The notes under the pieces are model-generated. The model did not search any database and was not told the DNA's origin. It saw only the letters and a list, made by a program, of their open reading frames with translations. This document shows, piece by piece, positions 51,807 to 63,979 of a DNA stretch of 64,000 bases (its first letter is position 1; each line of letters starts with the position of its first letter). A program made the translations under genes and the position numbers. Origin of the DNA: Nannochloris sp. 'desiccata' (Eukaryota; Chlorophyta; Trebouxiophyceae; Chlorellales; Chlorellaceae); the NCBI GenBank assembly GCA_019044685.2, contig JAGTXX020000009.1:868001-932000 (forward strand), in the 5' to 3' direction.

Positions 51807-53559
51807 ATGCTGGCTGCCCCGCTCAACGCGAGATTCCAAGCTACTGTGCCGTCTCGCAGCATCTGCGGACGGCCTTGCGTGCATCTAACTCTACCTAAAC
51901 CAAGCCGTACCTTGAGATCAGGGAATAGACATACGATTGTTCAGGGAGCGCTGTCGGATCCCAAAGGAGCCCCGCTACCCCCAGAAGATCCCTTTTACAA
52001 CAGAGTTACTGAGCTGGATTTTTTCGAACAAAAGTTCAGTGGCAAAGTTGGTTTCGTTACTGTGATGGTTGGCCCTCGTAATTGTGGGAAGTCGGTGAGT
52101 TCTCCCTTCCTTTGCTTGTTTTCTGGGCGTTTGTGACGGCGACGAACATTCTTTTTTTTAATACAGCTACTTACCAGTTTATCATTCACTATCTAATGCA
52201 GAGATTGTTGGAAACACTGGCTCAGCAATACGCGGCGGAAGAGATTGGACCCTTGTACCTGAACATCGACAGTCGCATGACCCCGGTGCGTAGTCCAGAA
52301 GAGATCTCCACGGCCCTCGTGGACGTATTAACGACTGAAAAATTTCAAAACATCAAAAAATACATAGGCTTTGATCGATTTAAAGAGCTGTTGTCTTCCC
52401 TGGACATTAAAGTGGCCGTCAAAGGGTCGTCGTCACTTCCGTTCTTCGACAGTGAGATCCAATTAGAACTGGCAAAGAAATTGCAAAAAGATGAAGGAAA
52501 CTTAACGCTAACAATCAAGAAGTACAAAAAGCTTTTAACTGCTTTGGGACCGCTGCCCACAAAACCTGTGATTGTGATAGGTACGGTGCAAACTTATTCA
52601 GAAAACAAGCAACCCTTAGTTTTCTTTCCTCCGCTCTTGATGATTTTTCCATGTTGTTCTCCCCTCCAAATAACTCTTTCTAACATGTTTCACTACTTGC
52701 AGATGAAGCAAACGAACTCATAGATTGGACTGAGCCAGACGCCTCGCAGCCAAAGCTGAAAGAATTACTCAACTTTCTAGTTGCCATTTCAAAGCAAAAA
52801 AAACAAGCGCATGTGGTTCTGGCCACTTCAGATTATTTCCTAGCTAATTGGCTCCCTCAAGGTAGGCTTGACTGCTTACATTGCTTGAACTCTTTCTAAG
52901 ATTTTCTTAAATCGTTTTGCTTTCACTTTGCAGCTGGAATGACGGACGACAAGTTCGAAGTAGAGGTCCTCGGAGATCTGACTGAAGAGGAAGCTCAGAA
53001 GTTCTTTTATGGTGATGATGTTGCGGGAGAGTGGCATGGTATCATCAATCTCCGTTCTGGAACAAAAGAGGTGCCAGCTGGGGCAAAAGAGCAGTGGCCA
53101 GCCATTTATGAGCGATGTGGTGGGAATATTGGACTGCTGCAGCAGTGTGTGGCGAAAGCACAGTTGATTGGAAATTGGGATGATGCATTGCAAGGGGTTG
53201 TGGCAGGCCCTCGCAGTGGAATTGTTCGAGGTTTTAAACCAAGAGTGTACATTGTGAAAGGCGGCGAGGCCCCGCTCTGGACTAAAGAGCAATGGAAGAT
53301 GGTGCTGGAGCGCATTACCACAGCGCCACATCACGCTGTTCTTGTGAGTGAGCTAGAGAAAGATTTGGGGGATGGAGATGTGGAAAAGGGCTCTGAAATT
53401 CTTTTGTCGATGGTAAAGTACAATTTACTGGTGCTGCGACCCTGGTCTGTGCTTGCACGTGATCTGCCTCGGGAGGTCTATGGGAAGAAAAAAACCCCAG
53501 TGGTGACCTTGCCATTACCAGCTCATGTATGGGCTGCAAAAGACGTGCTCGAAGATTAG
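51807..53559 (+). CDS. Organelle-type P-loop ATPase, archaeal-ATPase-like (copy B)
   Basis: Four exons join in phase: 51807..52094, 52202..52580, 52703..52861 and 52934..53559, for 483 residues. The N-terminus (MLAAPLNARFQATVPSRSIC) is Arg/Ser-rich and acid-poor, like a mitochondrial or plastid targeting peptide. Walker A is MVGPRNCGKS at the end of exon 1; Walker B is VIVIDEANELIDW, split by intron 2; LATSDYFLANWL follows (sensor-like). The C-terminus has winged-helix-like CGGNIGLLQQCV and LLSMVKYNLLVLRP. Three intron positions match copy A at 22-24 kb; copy A has one more intron in its C-terminal part. The family is AAA/STAND-like ATPases of archaeal type; the role is unknown. Direct repeats flank the gene. 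Confidence 0.82.
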
Positions 53560-55607
53560 AAGGCCGCGGAGGCCCAAGATTCAGATCCGTAGCTTTCCAT
53601 CAAGTTTTTCTTAAATTTTACTTTGGGAATTTGTTGAAGTAGTAAAATGTATGATTATGTAGAGGAACATATTTTGAATGTGTTTGCAACTCTGGAGAAG
53701 CACTAGACTTGTAGACCTTTCTGTTCTGGATTGTCGAATAATAAAAATTTGCAGCTGCCTTTTAGTGAGTACTTTCTTTTCACCCTTTCTTTTCTATTTT
53801 AGTTACAGCATTTCATTTTGTAGAATACTAGTAAAAAACAACCTTCAAAAACTCCATTTAGAAAAAGAATACCTCTCTAGGGGCGAGTGCGTTGAGGCAC
53901 AGAAGAAACAATCCACTGAAGATCACCACCAGAGTGCTCCTTCAAGAGCTTAGATGTTTTCTTCGCGCTTGCTCTACCCAGCCTCGTCAAATCTATCCAC
54001 CCTTATGGTATGATGAGGAGAGTGTCATTTGAGTTATATAAGGGAGGCAGACGTATGTATTTTCGCAGAGTAGTAATAAAAAAATAAGAAGCTGGGCGAT
54101 TTTCACGGTGGTTTCAGCATCAGCACGGCCTATCCACGCGGAAAAGAACGATGCTCTTACTGGACGTAGCCCATAGCATCAGTTGACACCTGCTGGAGTA
54201 GTCGTGCACAGAAAAAGCGAAGCTAGAAGCGGTGGTATGACAAAGGCGCTGGTGGGCGGGCGCCTTGGCGGTGATCTTGTCGAGCCCGTGCGGTCCCATC
54301 AAAAGGCCCTCTATTTCATCTGTTTTTTCAGCAGCAAACTCTCTGATGCTTCTTGCACCTTGATGGGGCTCAATTAACCCGAGGCTCGTCTCCCCCGGGA
54401 ATATTTATTTTTTAACAGATCACTGCATGATCCTTGGTTAAAGTTTACAGAACGTCATCTCCCTGCTTCTCCTTCAGGAAAATGCCATCATTCCGAGTCT
54501 ACCCCATTTAATTATGCCACCCTCAGAGCTTTTGGTGCCAAGATACCCCACTTCCCCCGGCCTTCCCCTTCAGGAAATAATGGATAAATATCTTCACAGT
54601 TGATCTGGCTGCGCTCTTGCTCTACTTACTTGCACTGTGGCTCTATAAATTGGCGTAAGAAGTTACATGGTTATAAAGCAATGCGCCAATGAAAGCATAC
54701 ACAGTTAATGATGATGAACCGAGAGGAGGACAGAAAACAAAACAAAACAAAAGTAAGAGATTGAAAAGAAAAGAAAAACGCTGACAATGACCACAAATGG
54801 AGAGTAAAAGCAACCTCCTTTCTCACTGGCGATGAACAGCTATGTAAAACAAAAAGGAGAGAACAGTTTCAATCAAATAAAATTCATGCACGATGCAGAA
54901 AAGAGAGATTCCTGTAAAAAGGTGGATGATATGGAACGGAAGCACAGAAACAAAATATAATGCGTGTTTGCTCCGCTTGAAGAAGAACAAAAAAAGAGAG
55001 CTTTTTAAAAAGGGGGAGGGGGTTGAAAAAAGGAAAACTCTATTGAGTGCATTCAAATAGAGTGGCAAAAGTAAGAATACGTTCGTTAAGAAAGAAAGGC
55101 GCTTGAGAAAAATTGATTAGGGTGAAAGTAAAAAGGAGAAATTGAAAACTATGTATTTCTCGCTCTCTCATCCCAAGGTGAGCTAAGCCGCCTTTTATAG
55201 AAATAAGAATTTAAAGGAAAGGTGTGGTTTGAAAAAGTTCAGGAAAAATGGAAAAATTGCCAGGTTAGTGTCCATAGAAAACCACTAATCCCATATAAGG
55301 CTATTTTCTTTTTATATTTTTTCAAAACCTATATTTTTTTTATTTGGGGGGGTCGGGAAAACGCTAGGGGAGAAACGACTCAAGAAAAGAAAAAAACGGT
55401 ATCGACTGGGGAAAAAAACGCTACAACACAACACCTCTCACTTGTACGCTCACGCTAGGGTTCGGAGGGGTTTAGAAAAATAGTAAAAACAACAAAAACA
55501 AGAAGGAACTAGTTATCATTTTTGGAAGAATGTATTTAATAAACATATACAACAAAAGAAATTAAGAAGTATTGTACTGCCAACTACTAGATAGTTAGAC
55601 GCACGAT
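53560..55607. other. AT-rich intergenic region with second copy of the ~300-bp repeat
   Basis: Two kilobases with no supported gene. The segment 54250..54545 repeats 51200..51512. Downstream (54600..55600) is purine-rich low-complexity DNA (AAAAGAAAAG types) that includes the probable 3' UTR of the START-domain gene. Confidence 0.45.
54250..54545 (+). repeat. ~300-bp direct repeat, downstream copy
   Basis: See the copy at 51200..51512. Spacing between copies is about 3.05 kb, enclosing ATPase copy B, which fits a tandem segmental duplication in which the second gene copy was lost. Confidence 0.75.
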
Positions 55608-57409
55608 TTATGCATCTTCTGTAGCGTGGGATACTCTATGCGATCTCAAACCTGAGACTGCATGTGGTCGTTGTTTCATTGCTACACCAGTACTGGCAGG
55701 GTGAGCAGCAGCAGGGTGACGGTGTTGACCGTGGTTGTGGTGTTTTGCAGCGCCACCATGAGTACGGTGATGCTTCTTGGCATGGTGGAGGTGCTTATGA
55801 AGCTGCTGAGCAAAGGGAGAGCGACGTAAACCACTCGTGCGGCTGCTGTCAGCAGCAACAGCAGCAGCGGCAGCAGCAGCGTCATCTTCCCTTTGACCAG
55901 CTGGGGAAGAGAAGCTTCCTGCCAAGCATGGGTTAGAGTTTGTTCTCGACAACGCTAACGCAACCCCAGAAGCCAGCAGCATATATCCAAACCCACGGAC
56001 GCTTGAAGAACGCAGCATACCTCCTCTCTCTCCAGAAGAAGAGGGAGAAGTAGAGGCAGCGGCACCTTCCTCATAGCCAACAACGCTAGGGTTGGCAACG
56101 TTATCGCCACCAGCTTTAGGTGACGAAGGGATGGAGAAAGATCCAGAACGCATGATAGGTGTAACACCAGCACCATACGACTGAGGATCTTGTTGGTATG
56201 GTCCACATCGAGTCCTTCTTTCTTTAACAAATTCTTTGACCTCCGGTACCATCTTGCCGACAAAGCCTGCCATACCGTGTCGTACTGTAAAGCGCGCTAA
56301 ATTTTCTGGAATACCGAAATCTTCAAAATGGAGTAGAGTCGTCTCACACATGGGTCGACCACTGCCGCGTGGGCAAGGTAAAGTGCGGGAGCGCCACATG
56401 GAATAGAAAGTTGACATCCTGACGATTCCTTGTAATGGTGGGGCGGCAGGGTGCTCTACACTCTTCGTAATTCCATATAAAGTATTGGGGTCATCTCCAG
56501 GGAATAAGCGACGGGCAATGACGTATTCTCGGCGAGACAGGAAGGCAAAGGGAAAAGAGCGCAGCCATCGGACCACTTGGCAGCGGTGTTTCTTATCATG
56601 AGCTGATTCAAGGAGTTGATGCTCGCTAATCATACCATCCCATTTAGGGCGGACGTCGTCATCAAGGTAAAAATCCATGAATTCTTGGGCAGTGGCATCC
56701 TCACTTAAAGTGACGCTCTTATACTCAGTCTTACCCGAGGGCAAACTGCGGCGCCAAGCAGTGTAAGAACAGCCATCCCATGTTTTCTGAAGCATTTGTT
56801 CCCAAGCAGGGCCAGAATCATGTTCAATGACGTCTCTAAAAGTCTGCAAATCGGCAGTGGAGACATACCAGCGAAGGCTATCTGACAAGACTGCAGAGCT
56901 TTGAGAAGCATCTTGTTTCCCAGAGTTTGTGAAACTGCCTTCTCCGGTGGCGGACGGCCACTTAAACCGCTCTCCAGTAGTAACAGACACCCACAGGGCA
57001 TGTAAGATAGCGCGGAAAGTGCCTGGGTGGCAGAATCTGTACCAAATTTCTCTAATAATAAGCAGGCCGTTCCAAAGAACCATGAATTTGGTGAGCCACA
57101 AACCAGGCATGGTCTTCAACAAGACATTCCTGCGCTTGGACCAATTTGGGCGCGGCAACTGTAGTAGAAGAGGGGGAGGGAAAGGTGAGCGGTGAGTGTA
57201 AACGCGTCAACAAAATATGGAGGATTTGAAAAGTTAACTACCAATGAAAGCTTCACCCGGCCACGGAAAAGCAAGACAGCCACATAAGATAGAGATAATA
57301 AACTTACAAGCCACCCTAGACTTATTCCTAACATCCATACGGCCAACAAGTGACCAACCCATGAAACAATTCCTACGCTCGCAACAGCATCGAAAAGAAC
57401 AGCCGACAT
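55608..57409 (-). CDS. Membrane-anchored START-domain lipid-transfer protein
   Basis: Exon 1 (57308..57409) encodes a hydrophobic start (SWVGHLLAVWMLGISLGWL). A 149-base GTAAGT..CTACAG intron joins in phase to exon 2 (55608..57158), 550 residues. A second hydrophobic stretch follows (LTKFMVLWNGLLIIREIWY). The START/SRPBCC domain spans about 155-330: DFYLDDDVRPKWDGM, QVVRWLRSFPFAFLSRREYV and MSTFYSMWRSRTLPC. The tail is Ser/Gly-rich, with a hydrophobic GYMLLASGVALAL and a His-rich end (HKHLHHAKKHHRTHGG). START proteins carry sterols, phospholipids or ceramides between membranes. Ligand unknown. The His-rich tail is unusual. Confidence 0.82.
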
Positions 57410-57687
57410 GGCGGCCTGTGCTCGCTGAGCGCTGGCCAGTTGTTTTCTAGAGCGAGTGCACGAGGTGCTAAACAAAATTAGTATTCTGTTAAGTCTGAGC
57501 GAGCTCGCGAAATTTCAACAAATCCGGATTGCGCAAAAAAACCCAAGATGCTTCGAGAGCTGTCGCAATTTCCGAAATTGACCCCGAAACACTGCCTCAG
57601 ATTCGGCTTTTTCAAGCGTTACATAGCAAAAAGCAGATTTATAAACAAATGCTATATCATTGAATTGTGTACGGCAAACACTCCGCT

Positions 57688-58101
57688 CTACAACTCCTCT
57701 TCTATTCCATAACCCCGAGATCCACCGCCACCGCCATCGTTGCAGTTTGGACCTGTACATGGACAAGGACCCTGCTCACACCCTTCAATACTTGAAGTCT
57801 CTGAACCTGGAAACATACGCACAACAACGTCTGCGTTCTTTTTCTCAGATTCGCCTGCTTGGGGCAGGGTTTTGGGTTCAAGAGCAGGGGAGAGCTCTTC
57901 TGCCATAGTAACTTCGACTTGGGTTGAGGCTCCTTGGTTTTGCTTTTCTCCTTCCGAACGGTGCCCTGCGTTGACATATATTGATGAATGGAGGGAGTTA
58001 GGATTATTGCACGGAAATTAAAGGGTTGAACTCTCGATATAATTGAAATAAACAGGGTTTGCACCTTTGCAGCTGGCTTGCAACCTACCTGACTGACTCA
58101 T
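57688..58101 (-). CDS. Small protein with CPC motif and Gly-rich tail
   Basis: A five-codon first exon (58089..58101, MSQS plus one base) joins exon 2 (57688..57965) in phase across a 123-base GTAGGT..ACGCAG intron, giving 96 residues. The C-terminal part contains VVVRMFPGSE and a Cys cluster GCEQGPCPCTGPNC followed by poly-Gly. Such a cluster could bind a metal. No family is recognised. It is divergent from the 58.3 kb gene with about 230 bases between. Confidence 0.5.
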
Positions 58102-58330
58102 TTTCTGTGTTCCTGGTCTTTGCCTTGATAAATTCGAGTGTGTTTGTAACTTTGAGCTTATAATGAACAAAATAAACGCCCTTGGAGACAGGCTAAGCCA
58201 AAAATTAACGAGCTAAATAAAAATTCACGGTTTCGGAGGGGCTTCCGGTGAAGTTAGGAATGAAGGACGGGCCACCTCAGCTGTTCATTTGCACCGAAGC
58301 TCACCATGTTCCCAGCTTAAGGCATCACAA

Positions 58331-58663
58331 ATGAAAAATATCACTTATATGAATAGCATGGAATACAAAAACGAAGAGGAACATTTAAAGCATGCCGATT
58401 CTCCTTCAGGGATCGATGAAATCAAGGCAGACATTGCAAATCATTTTGTTTCTGGTGGCGTTGAGGATGACAGCGATTTAAATATTGTGATGCATAGTAC
58501 ATCGCCTGATGCAGCGCCGAGGGATCCACCTGCTGACTCGCAGTTAGCTCAAGAATTGGAAGGGATGACCGCTCGTCATGCTGCCGACGGTGATGAAAAT
58601 TTTGTTCGAGGAGTGGCAGGGCTTGAATTTGCCTATGCAGAAGAAGAAGCAGATGCAGAATGA
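58331..58663 (+). CDS. Small acidic protein of unknown function
   Basis: A 110-residue frame from ATG at 58331. It is rich in Asp, Glu and Ala, with segments IKADIANHFVSGGVEDDSDL and FAYAEEEADAE at the end. The frame extends upstream to an acceptor-like CCCAG at 58317, so a spliced first exon is possible. No domain or targeting signal is recognised. Convergent with heme oxygenase. Confidence 0.45.
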   Translation: MKNITYMNSMEYKNEEEHLKHADSPSGIDEIKADIANHFVSGGVEDDSDLNIVMHSTSPDAAPRDPPADSQLAQELEGMTARHAADGDENFVRGVAGLEFAYAEEEADAE

Positions 58664-58784
58664 AGTTCTGGAGTGTATTAAATTAAAGTTTAGGGAAGAT
58701 GCCAAAGACACCGGTGGTAGTCTAGAACTCTTGCAACGCCATAGAATTCAGTGGGTACTTTTTAATATACCTTCCATGGGTTGG

Positions 58785-59686
58785 TTATCTCCTTACATAT
58801 GAAGCGGCATATATAGCTAACACAGCGATCAGCGCTACCCTGACAGCCCTAGATCTCGTTGCAAACTTGACTGAAGCAATTATCGGCGAAAAGAAACCAA
58901 TGCGGTACCCTTTAATTATTTCATTATTGTGTATAAACACCTCTTGATGCTGTAAGATCATATTTTTGACCTCTTCGCTCGATAACTCAGCTTCTAAGGA
59001 ATCCATAGCACTTTTTAAAGATAGTTTCAGCTCACGTGGTGGCTCTGAAAACTCAAATGCCGCTGCTCCTAGTGCTCCTGACTGCAAATTAAGTCCTTTT
59101 CTCACAATTTTACAAATGATCTGGCCACCAGAAGCTACTGCAGAATGCTGAGTATATGCATGTGCAGCTAATAATATTGGTTGAGTCTGTGCCAGCTGTT
59201 TCAGGTGATCCAAATACCGGTCAACAGCTGGAAAGCGGGAACGGGCTTCTACTTCACTTTTCCATTCAGGGCCAAAATAAAAGAGCATATCCTTTTCAAA
59301 TTGGGTACTTCTGAACAATGAACGATTGGACCTTAAGAAGCGAGAAAGACCTGAAAGGATAAAAAGGAAAGTGCCCTTAATTTCAAGTGAACAGCGGTGA
59401 TGAATGTGAAAGAAGGGTTGAGAAGCCACAGCTTCTCTATTTCTCAAACGAAAAACCTCAAATTTTAAACTCTGTATATCAACATACGTTCATCTGAGGG
59501 AGCTTTTTTCTCCATTTCTCGTTCTAGTGTCTCAAATATTAAATAAAAGCAACCGATCGCACCGGCGTAGATTTTGGGGTCGGCAAATAGTCCAATTAAC
59601 CTACTATTGACGGCATTGTCGGTCATAGAATGTCCAGCTTTCGAAGATCTAGTCATCTTCAATGTCAGCTGTGTTTGGTCGGCCAT
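58785..59686 (-). CDS. HMOX: Heme oxygenase, tail-anchored eukaryotic type
   Basis: Exon 1 (59488..59686) and exon 2 (58785..59350) join in phase across a 137-base GTATGT..TTTCAG intron, giving 254 residues. The likely proximal His is in SSKAGHSMTDNAV near the start; FADPKIYAGAIGCFYLIFE is the next helix. LLAAHAYTQHSAVASGGQII matches the distal helix signature (AH.Y......SGGQ). The end VALIAVLAIYAASYV is a C-terminal membrane anchor, as in ER heme oxygenases. It cleaves heme to biliverdin, CO and iron. It lacks a transit peptide, unlike plastid heme oxygenases of the phytobilin pathway. Confidence is high for the family. Confidence 0.85.
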
Positions 59687-59763
59687 TTCGCGTGATTTTA
59701 CTTTAAATCAACGATCTGATCTAATTCTTGAACTTATTATTTTACAAAAAAAGCTGTCATTAA

Positions 59764-60327
59764 TTATTTAGAGATTGGAGCTATTTTGAAATGTGAATTA
59801 ATGAGTGAAAATGCCATGCACTTAATATCTTGAATTAAATAGTAGAATACTCTCAGGCCTTCAGGGTCTTCTGACGACTGCACTTGCAGTAAGGAGCCCA
59901 GCTTGGTGGTAGCAAAACTAATATGTTCTCCGCCAAGGACGACTTCCAGTTCTTGTCGACCTACACGATCAGGTTCTGGCCATTTCGAGTCGTCTTCTTT
60001 CATGACCTGCACACAACATATATATATTTGGAAATTTGCGGTAAGCGGTAGGGGAGAAACGATCAGAGTTGAACTTGAATTCATCAATAATAAATTTCAT
60101 GGTCCATCTCCTGAACTACTCACCTCGCTATCTTCTACTATTCTCTTGAGCTCGTTCAGTACAATTGGGCTAACGTACATTTCCTTTCTGATCATGGTAT
60201 CGTTTTTATAATTGGAGTTGTTTGCGTATCGAAGCTTTCCATCTGGTCTGAACTCAAGTTCCAGAAATTCATGACCGAACTTCCCTCTGTGACCGATATA
60301 CAGACGGACGTAAAAGTCGTCTGACAT
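59764..60327 (-). CDS. MAGO: MAGO nashi, exon junction complex core subunit
   Basis: Exon 1 (60124..60327) and exon 2 (59764..60006) join in phase across a 117-base GTGAGT..GTGCAG intron, for 148 residues, the normal size. Highly conserved blocks: [60 protein letters not shown] and [21 protein letters not shown] pairs with Y14 in the exon junction complex, acting in mRNA localisation and decay. It is divergent from SNU114. The assignment is certain. Confidence 0.97.
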
Positions 60328-60868
60328 TCTCAATTTCTGAAGATTGATCAAAGATTAATAATTGCTCAATCAATGCAGGTGTTGTGCGTTTGGCATGCTT
60401 TAATGATGTTTGCAAGTTATGGAAATGTGCTCAATCGCCTGATCAGGCTGTGTTCCATGCTGACAGCAGCGTGCTGTCTCTGTTTTGCTGACCCCCCAAA
60501 AAACAATTCAGACGTTAAAAGGAGGGCGGCCAGTTGTTTATCATATTTTATATTATAGCACAGATCATTAATTGCTGAAAGTATCCGACAGGGACTTGGA
60601 GTCGGTCTTTAATAGCCATCACTTATTAAATCACCTCTTATTTTGTGTTGCAATCCAGAAGCTTGGAAAGGTTTACGTACTTTTTCTCGCTTTGAATCGC
60701 TACTAAATAAATCTGTACATCGATCACTAGAGCCTCAAGCCGTTTTTTGCTGGCTTTAGAGCTAATCACTTGAAATCAAGTTCTGGGCAGAACTCCTTCT
60801 GCAAGATTATATGCATTTTTACATCATCAATTACCAGTGATCAGTACCTGTAGTATCTACGTGCTACG
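60328..60868. promoter_or_regulatory. Divergent promoter region, MAGO / SNU114
   Basis: 541 bases between divergent start codons of two RNA-splicing genes. No clear core motif was identified; no other gene is seen. Confidence 0.45.
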
Positions 60869-63800
60869 ATGGACGGCGATTTATATGACGAATTTGGAAA
60901 TTACATAGGTCCAGAGCTGTCTGACAGCGAGGTGCGTTTTTCCGCCGACTTTGGTTTTTTATTTAAAGCCTATTTGCTCTTCTTTTTTCACACCCTTCAT
61001 TTAGAAACCAAGCATTCCTAATAAAATCCATTCTAACTGTTAATTGATCGACTATTATTTTGTTTTCGCTCTTTGCAGGAAGAGGAAATTGCTGCTCATG
61101 GCGGCGGTGCCAGTGACGCAGAAGAAGAAGAGGACGCGGAGGCCATGGAGGAAGAATATGGAGGTGAACAACAAGAAATGGACGAAGCTGGTGGTGCTAC
61201 AGCCATCGTTCTTCACGAAGATAAAAAATACTATCCTACAGCAGAAGAAGTTTACGGTGCAGGGACTGAGACGTTAGTTCAAGAAGAGGACGCGCAACCA
61301 CTCGAACAACCCATCATCGCCCCCATCTTACCAAAATCAGTCGAGGTGGAGACAGCTGAAAGTCGTGTTGCAGTACCTTCCGTCACTGCTCCGTTCCTTT
61401 CTGGCTTGCTCTCTACTCCAGAATTAATCCGGAATATCGCATTACTAGGTCACTTGCATCATGGCAAGACGGTGTTGATGGACATGTTGGTACAACAAAC
61501 ACATTATATACCAGGAGTAGAGAATCGTGGCCCAGATAATCCACTTAGATTTACCGATACTAGAAAAGATGAACAGGCACGTGGTATCTCATTAAAGGCA
61601 GTGCCAATGACGCTTGTCTTGGAATCGTCCAAAGGAAAATCGTTTGCTTTAAATATTATGGACACTCCTGGCCACCCCAACTTCTCTGATGAAGTCTCCG
61701 CTGCTACACGGTTATCTGATGGTGCATTACTTACAGTAGATGCAGTAGAAGGGGTGATGCTCGGAGCAGAGCGTGCTATCCATGCGGCTGCAGCTGAAGG
61801 GCTCCGGATCTGTTTAGTAATCACCAAAGTAGATAGATTGATTACAGAATTGAAGCTGCCTCCTACAGATGCATACTATAAACTGAGGCATACCATTCAG
61901 GAAGTCAATGCTATTATTGCTGCTGCGTATGGAGGTGACCCTGCTGCTGCATTGGACCCTGTCAAGGGTAATGTCGCTTTTGCTGCTCCTTTATATGGGT
62001 GGTGTTTTACATTACAGTCCTTTGCACAGCTCTATGCAGATATACATGATGCGCCTATGGATCCTACAGCTCTTGCAGCAAGGTTGTGGGGCGATGTGTG
62101 GTATCACTCAGAAGATCGAGTCTTTAGAAAAAAAGCGCCCGCTGTAAGTGGAGGTGAACGTTCTTTTGTTCAGTTCATTTTAGAACCTTTGTATAAAGTG
62201 CATGCACAGATTCTGGGTGAAGATGAAGATGCTGTGCGTGCTTTGGCATCTGAAATGGGAGTGCAACTACCAAAAGAAGCCTTTGGTGCCGACGTTAAGC
62301 CGTTACTCAAACAATTTTTATCCAGAATGTTTGGCTCTGCAGCTGGGATAGTTGATATGTTGGTCCAACACATCCCATCTTCACGTGCAGCTGCAGCTTC
62401 AAAGGTGGAAAGATGCTATACTGGACCACAGGATAGCTCTTTAGCTGAACACATGCGAGTATGCAATCCAAAAGGGCCGTTAATTTTATATATTTGCAAG
62501 TTATTTCCTAAGAACGATTGCTCTGCTTTTGATGCATTTGCTCGTGTTATGAGTGGATCAGTCAAATCTGGCGATAAAGTACGAGTCCTAGGCGAATCGT
62601 ACACACCAGATGATGACGAGGACAGTACTATCGCTACCGTCACATCCATCTGGGCCTATCAAGCGCGCTACCGGGTGCCATTACCACGTGCAACTGCTGG
62701 ATGTTGGGTATTAGTTGAAGGTCTTGATGCTACAATCTCGAAGACTGCTACGGCCGTGCCTGAATTCACAGATGAAGAGGTATTTATTTTCAAGCCGTTG
62801 CGATTAGATGCTCGGCCTGTAGTGAAAATTGCTACTGAGCCTTTGAATCCCGGTGAATTGCCTAAAATGGTTGAAGGATTGCGAAGATTGAATAGATCGT
62901 ACCCTGCGTTGACTACGAAAGTGGAAGAAAGTGGGGAGCATACTATTTTTGGTACTGGAGAGTTGTACTTGGATTCTGCAATGAAGGACTTGAGAGAGTT
63001 GTATGCTGACGTGGAGGTCAAAGTAGCTGATCCAGTGGTTTCATTCTGTGAAACTGTGGTAGAAACCAGTAGCCTTAAATGTTTCGCTGATTCCCAGAAT
63101 AAAAAAGTACGATTAACCATGGTGGCTGAGCCTCTCGACAAGGGGCTGGCACAAGATATCGAAACAGGTGTTGTCTCACTTGAATGGCCACGAAAGAAAG
63201 TAACTACCTTCTTCCAAGATAAATATGACTGGGATGTACTTGCTGCACGATCTGTTTGGGCATTTGGCCCAGATAAAACTGGTCCTAATTGCCTATTGGA
63301 TGACACACTGTCAGGGGAAGTAGATAAAAATCTAGTGGGCGCTATCCGGGAATCTGTCGTACAAGGATTCCAATGGGGTGCACGCGAAGGTCCTTTATGT
63401 GACGAACCTATGCGGAATGTCAAATTTAAGCTCACAGATGCAGTAGTGCCTGAAAAGCCGTTTGAGCGAGGTGGTGGGCAAGTCATCCCAACTGTCCGTC
63501 GTTCTTGCCTATCGTCCTTTTTAATGGCAACCCCGCGATTGATGGAGCCTGTGTATTATGTGGAAATACAAACCCCTGCAGATTGTATATCTGCTATTTA
63601 TACCGTATTAGCGAAACGAAGAGGCCACGTGACAGCAGATGTCCCGAAACCTGGCACCCCGATATTTATAGTCAAAGCTTTCCTCCCAGTAATGGACTCC
63701 TTTGGCTTTGAAACTGATTTACGGTATCACACACAAGGTCAAGCATTCTGTGTCTCTGTGTTTGACCACTGGCAAGTGGTTCCTGGTGATCCTCTCGATA

Positions 63801-63979
63801 AGAGTATTATTTTACGTCCACTGGAGCCGGCACCTGTGCAATCTCTTGCTAGAGACTTTATGGTGAAAACACGAAGACGTAAAGGGATGACAGATGACGT
63901 GTCTGTGAGTAAATACTTTGATGATGTGATGTTGAAGGAACTGGCTGCACAGGATCAAGAATTGCATGATATGATGTGA
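60869..63979 (+). CDS. SNU114: U5 snRNP GTPase SNU114/EFTUD2
   Basis: Exon 1 (60869..60931) encodes MDGDLYDEFGNYIGPEL, the characteristic start of EFTUD2. A 147-base GTGCGT..TTGCAG intron leads to exon 2 (61079..63979), 987 residues in total. EF-2-like GTPase motifs: GHLHHGKT (about 145), ARGISLKAVP, DTPGHPNF (about 216) and TKVDRL (about 270). Downstream domains II-V of the EF-2 fold follow (ELYLDSAMKDLRELY, PVYYVEIQTPADCISAIYTV, RRGHV). The acidic insert after exon 1 is usual. SNU114 controls Brr2 activity during spliceosome activation and disassembly. With PRP28, this window holds two U5 snRNP factors. The stop lies at the right edge of the window, so the gene is complete. Confidence 0.97.
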
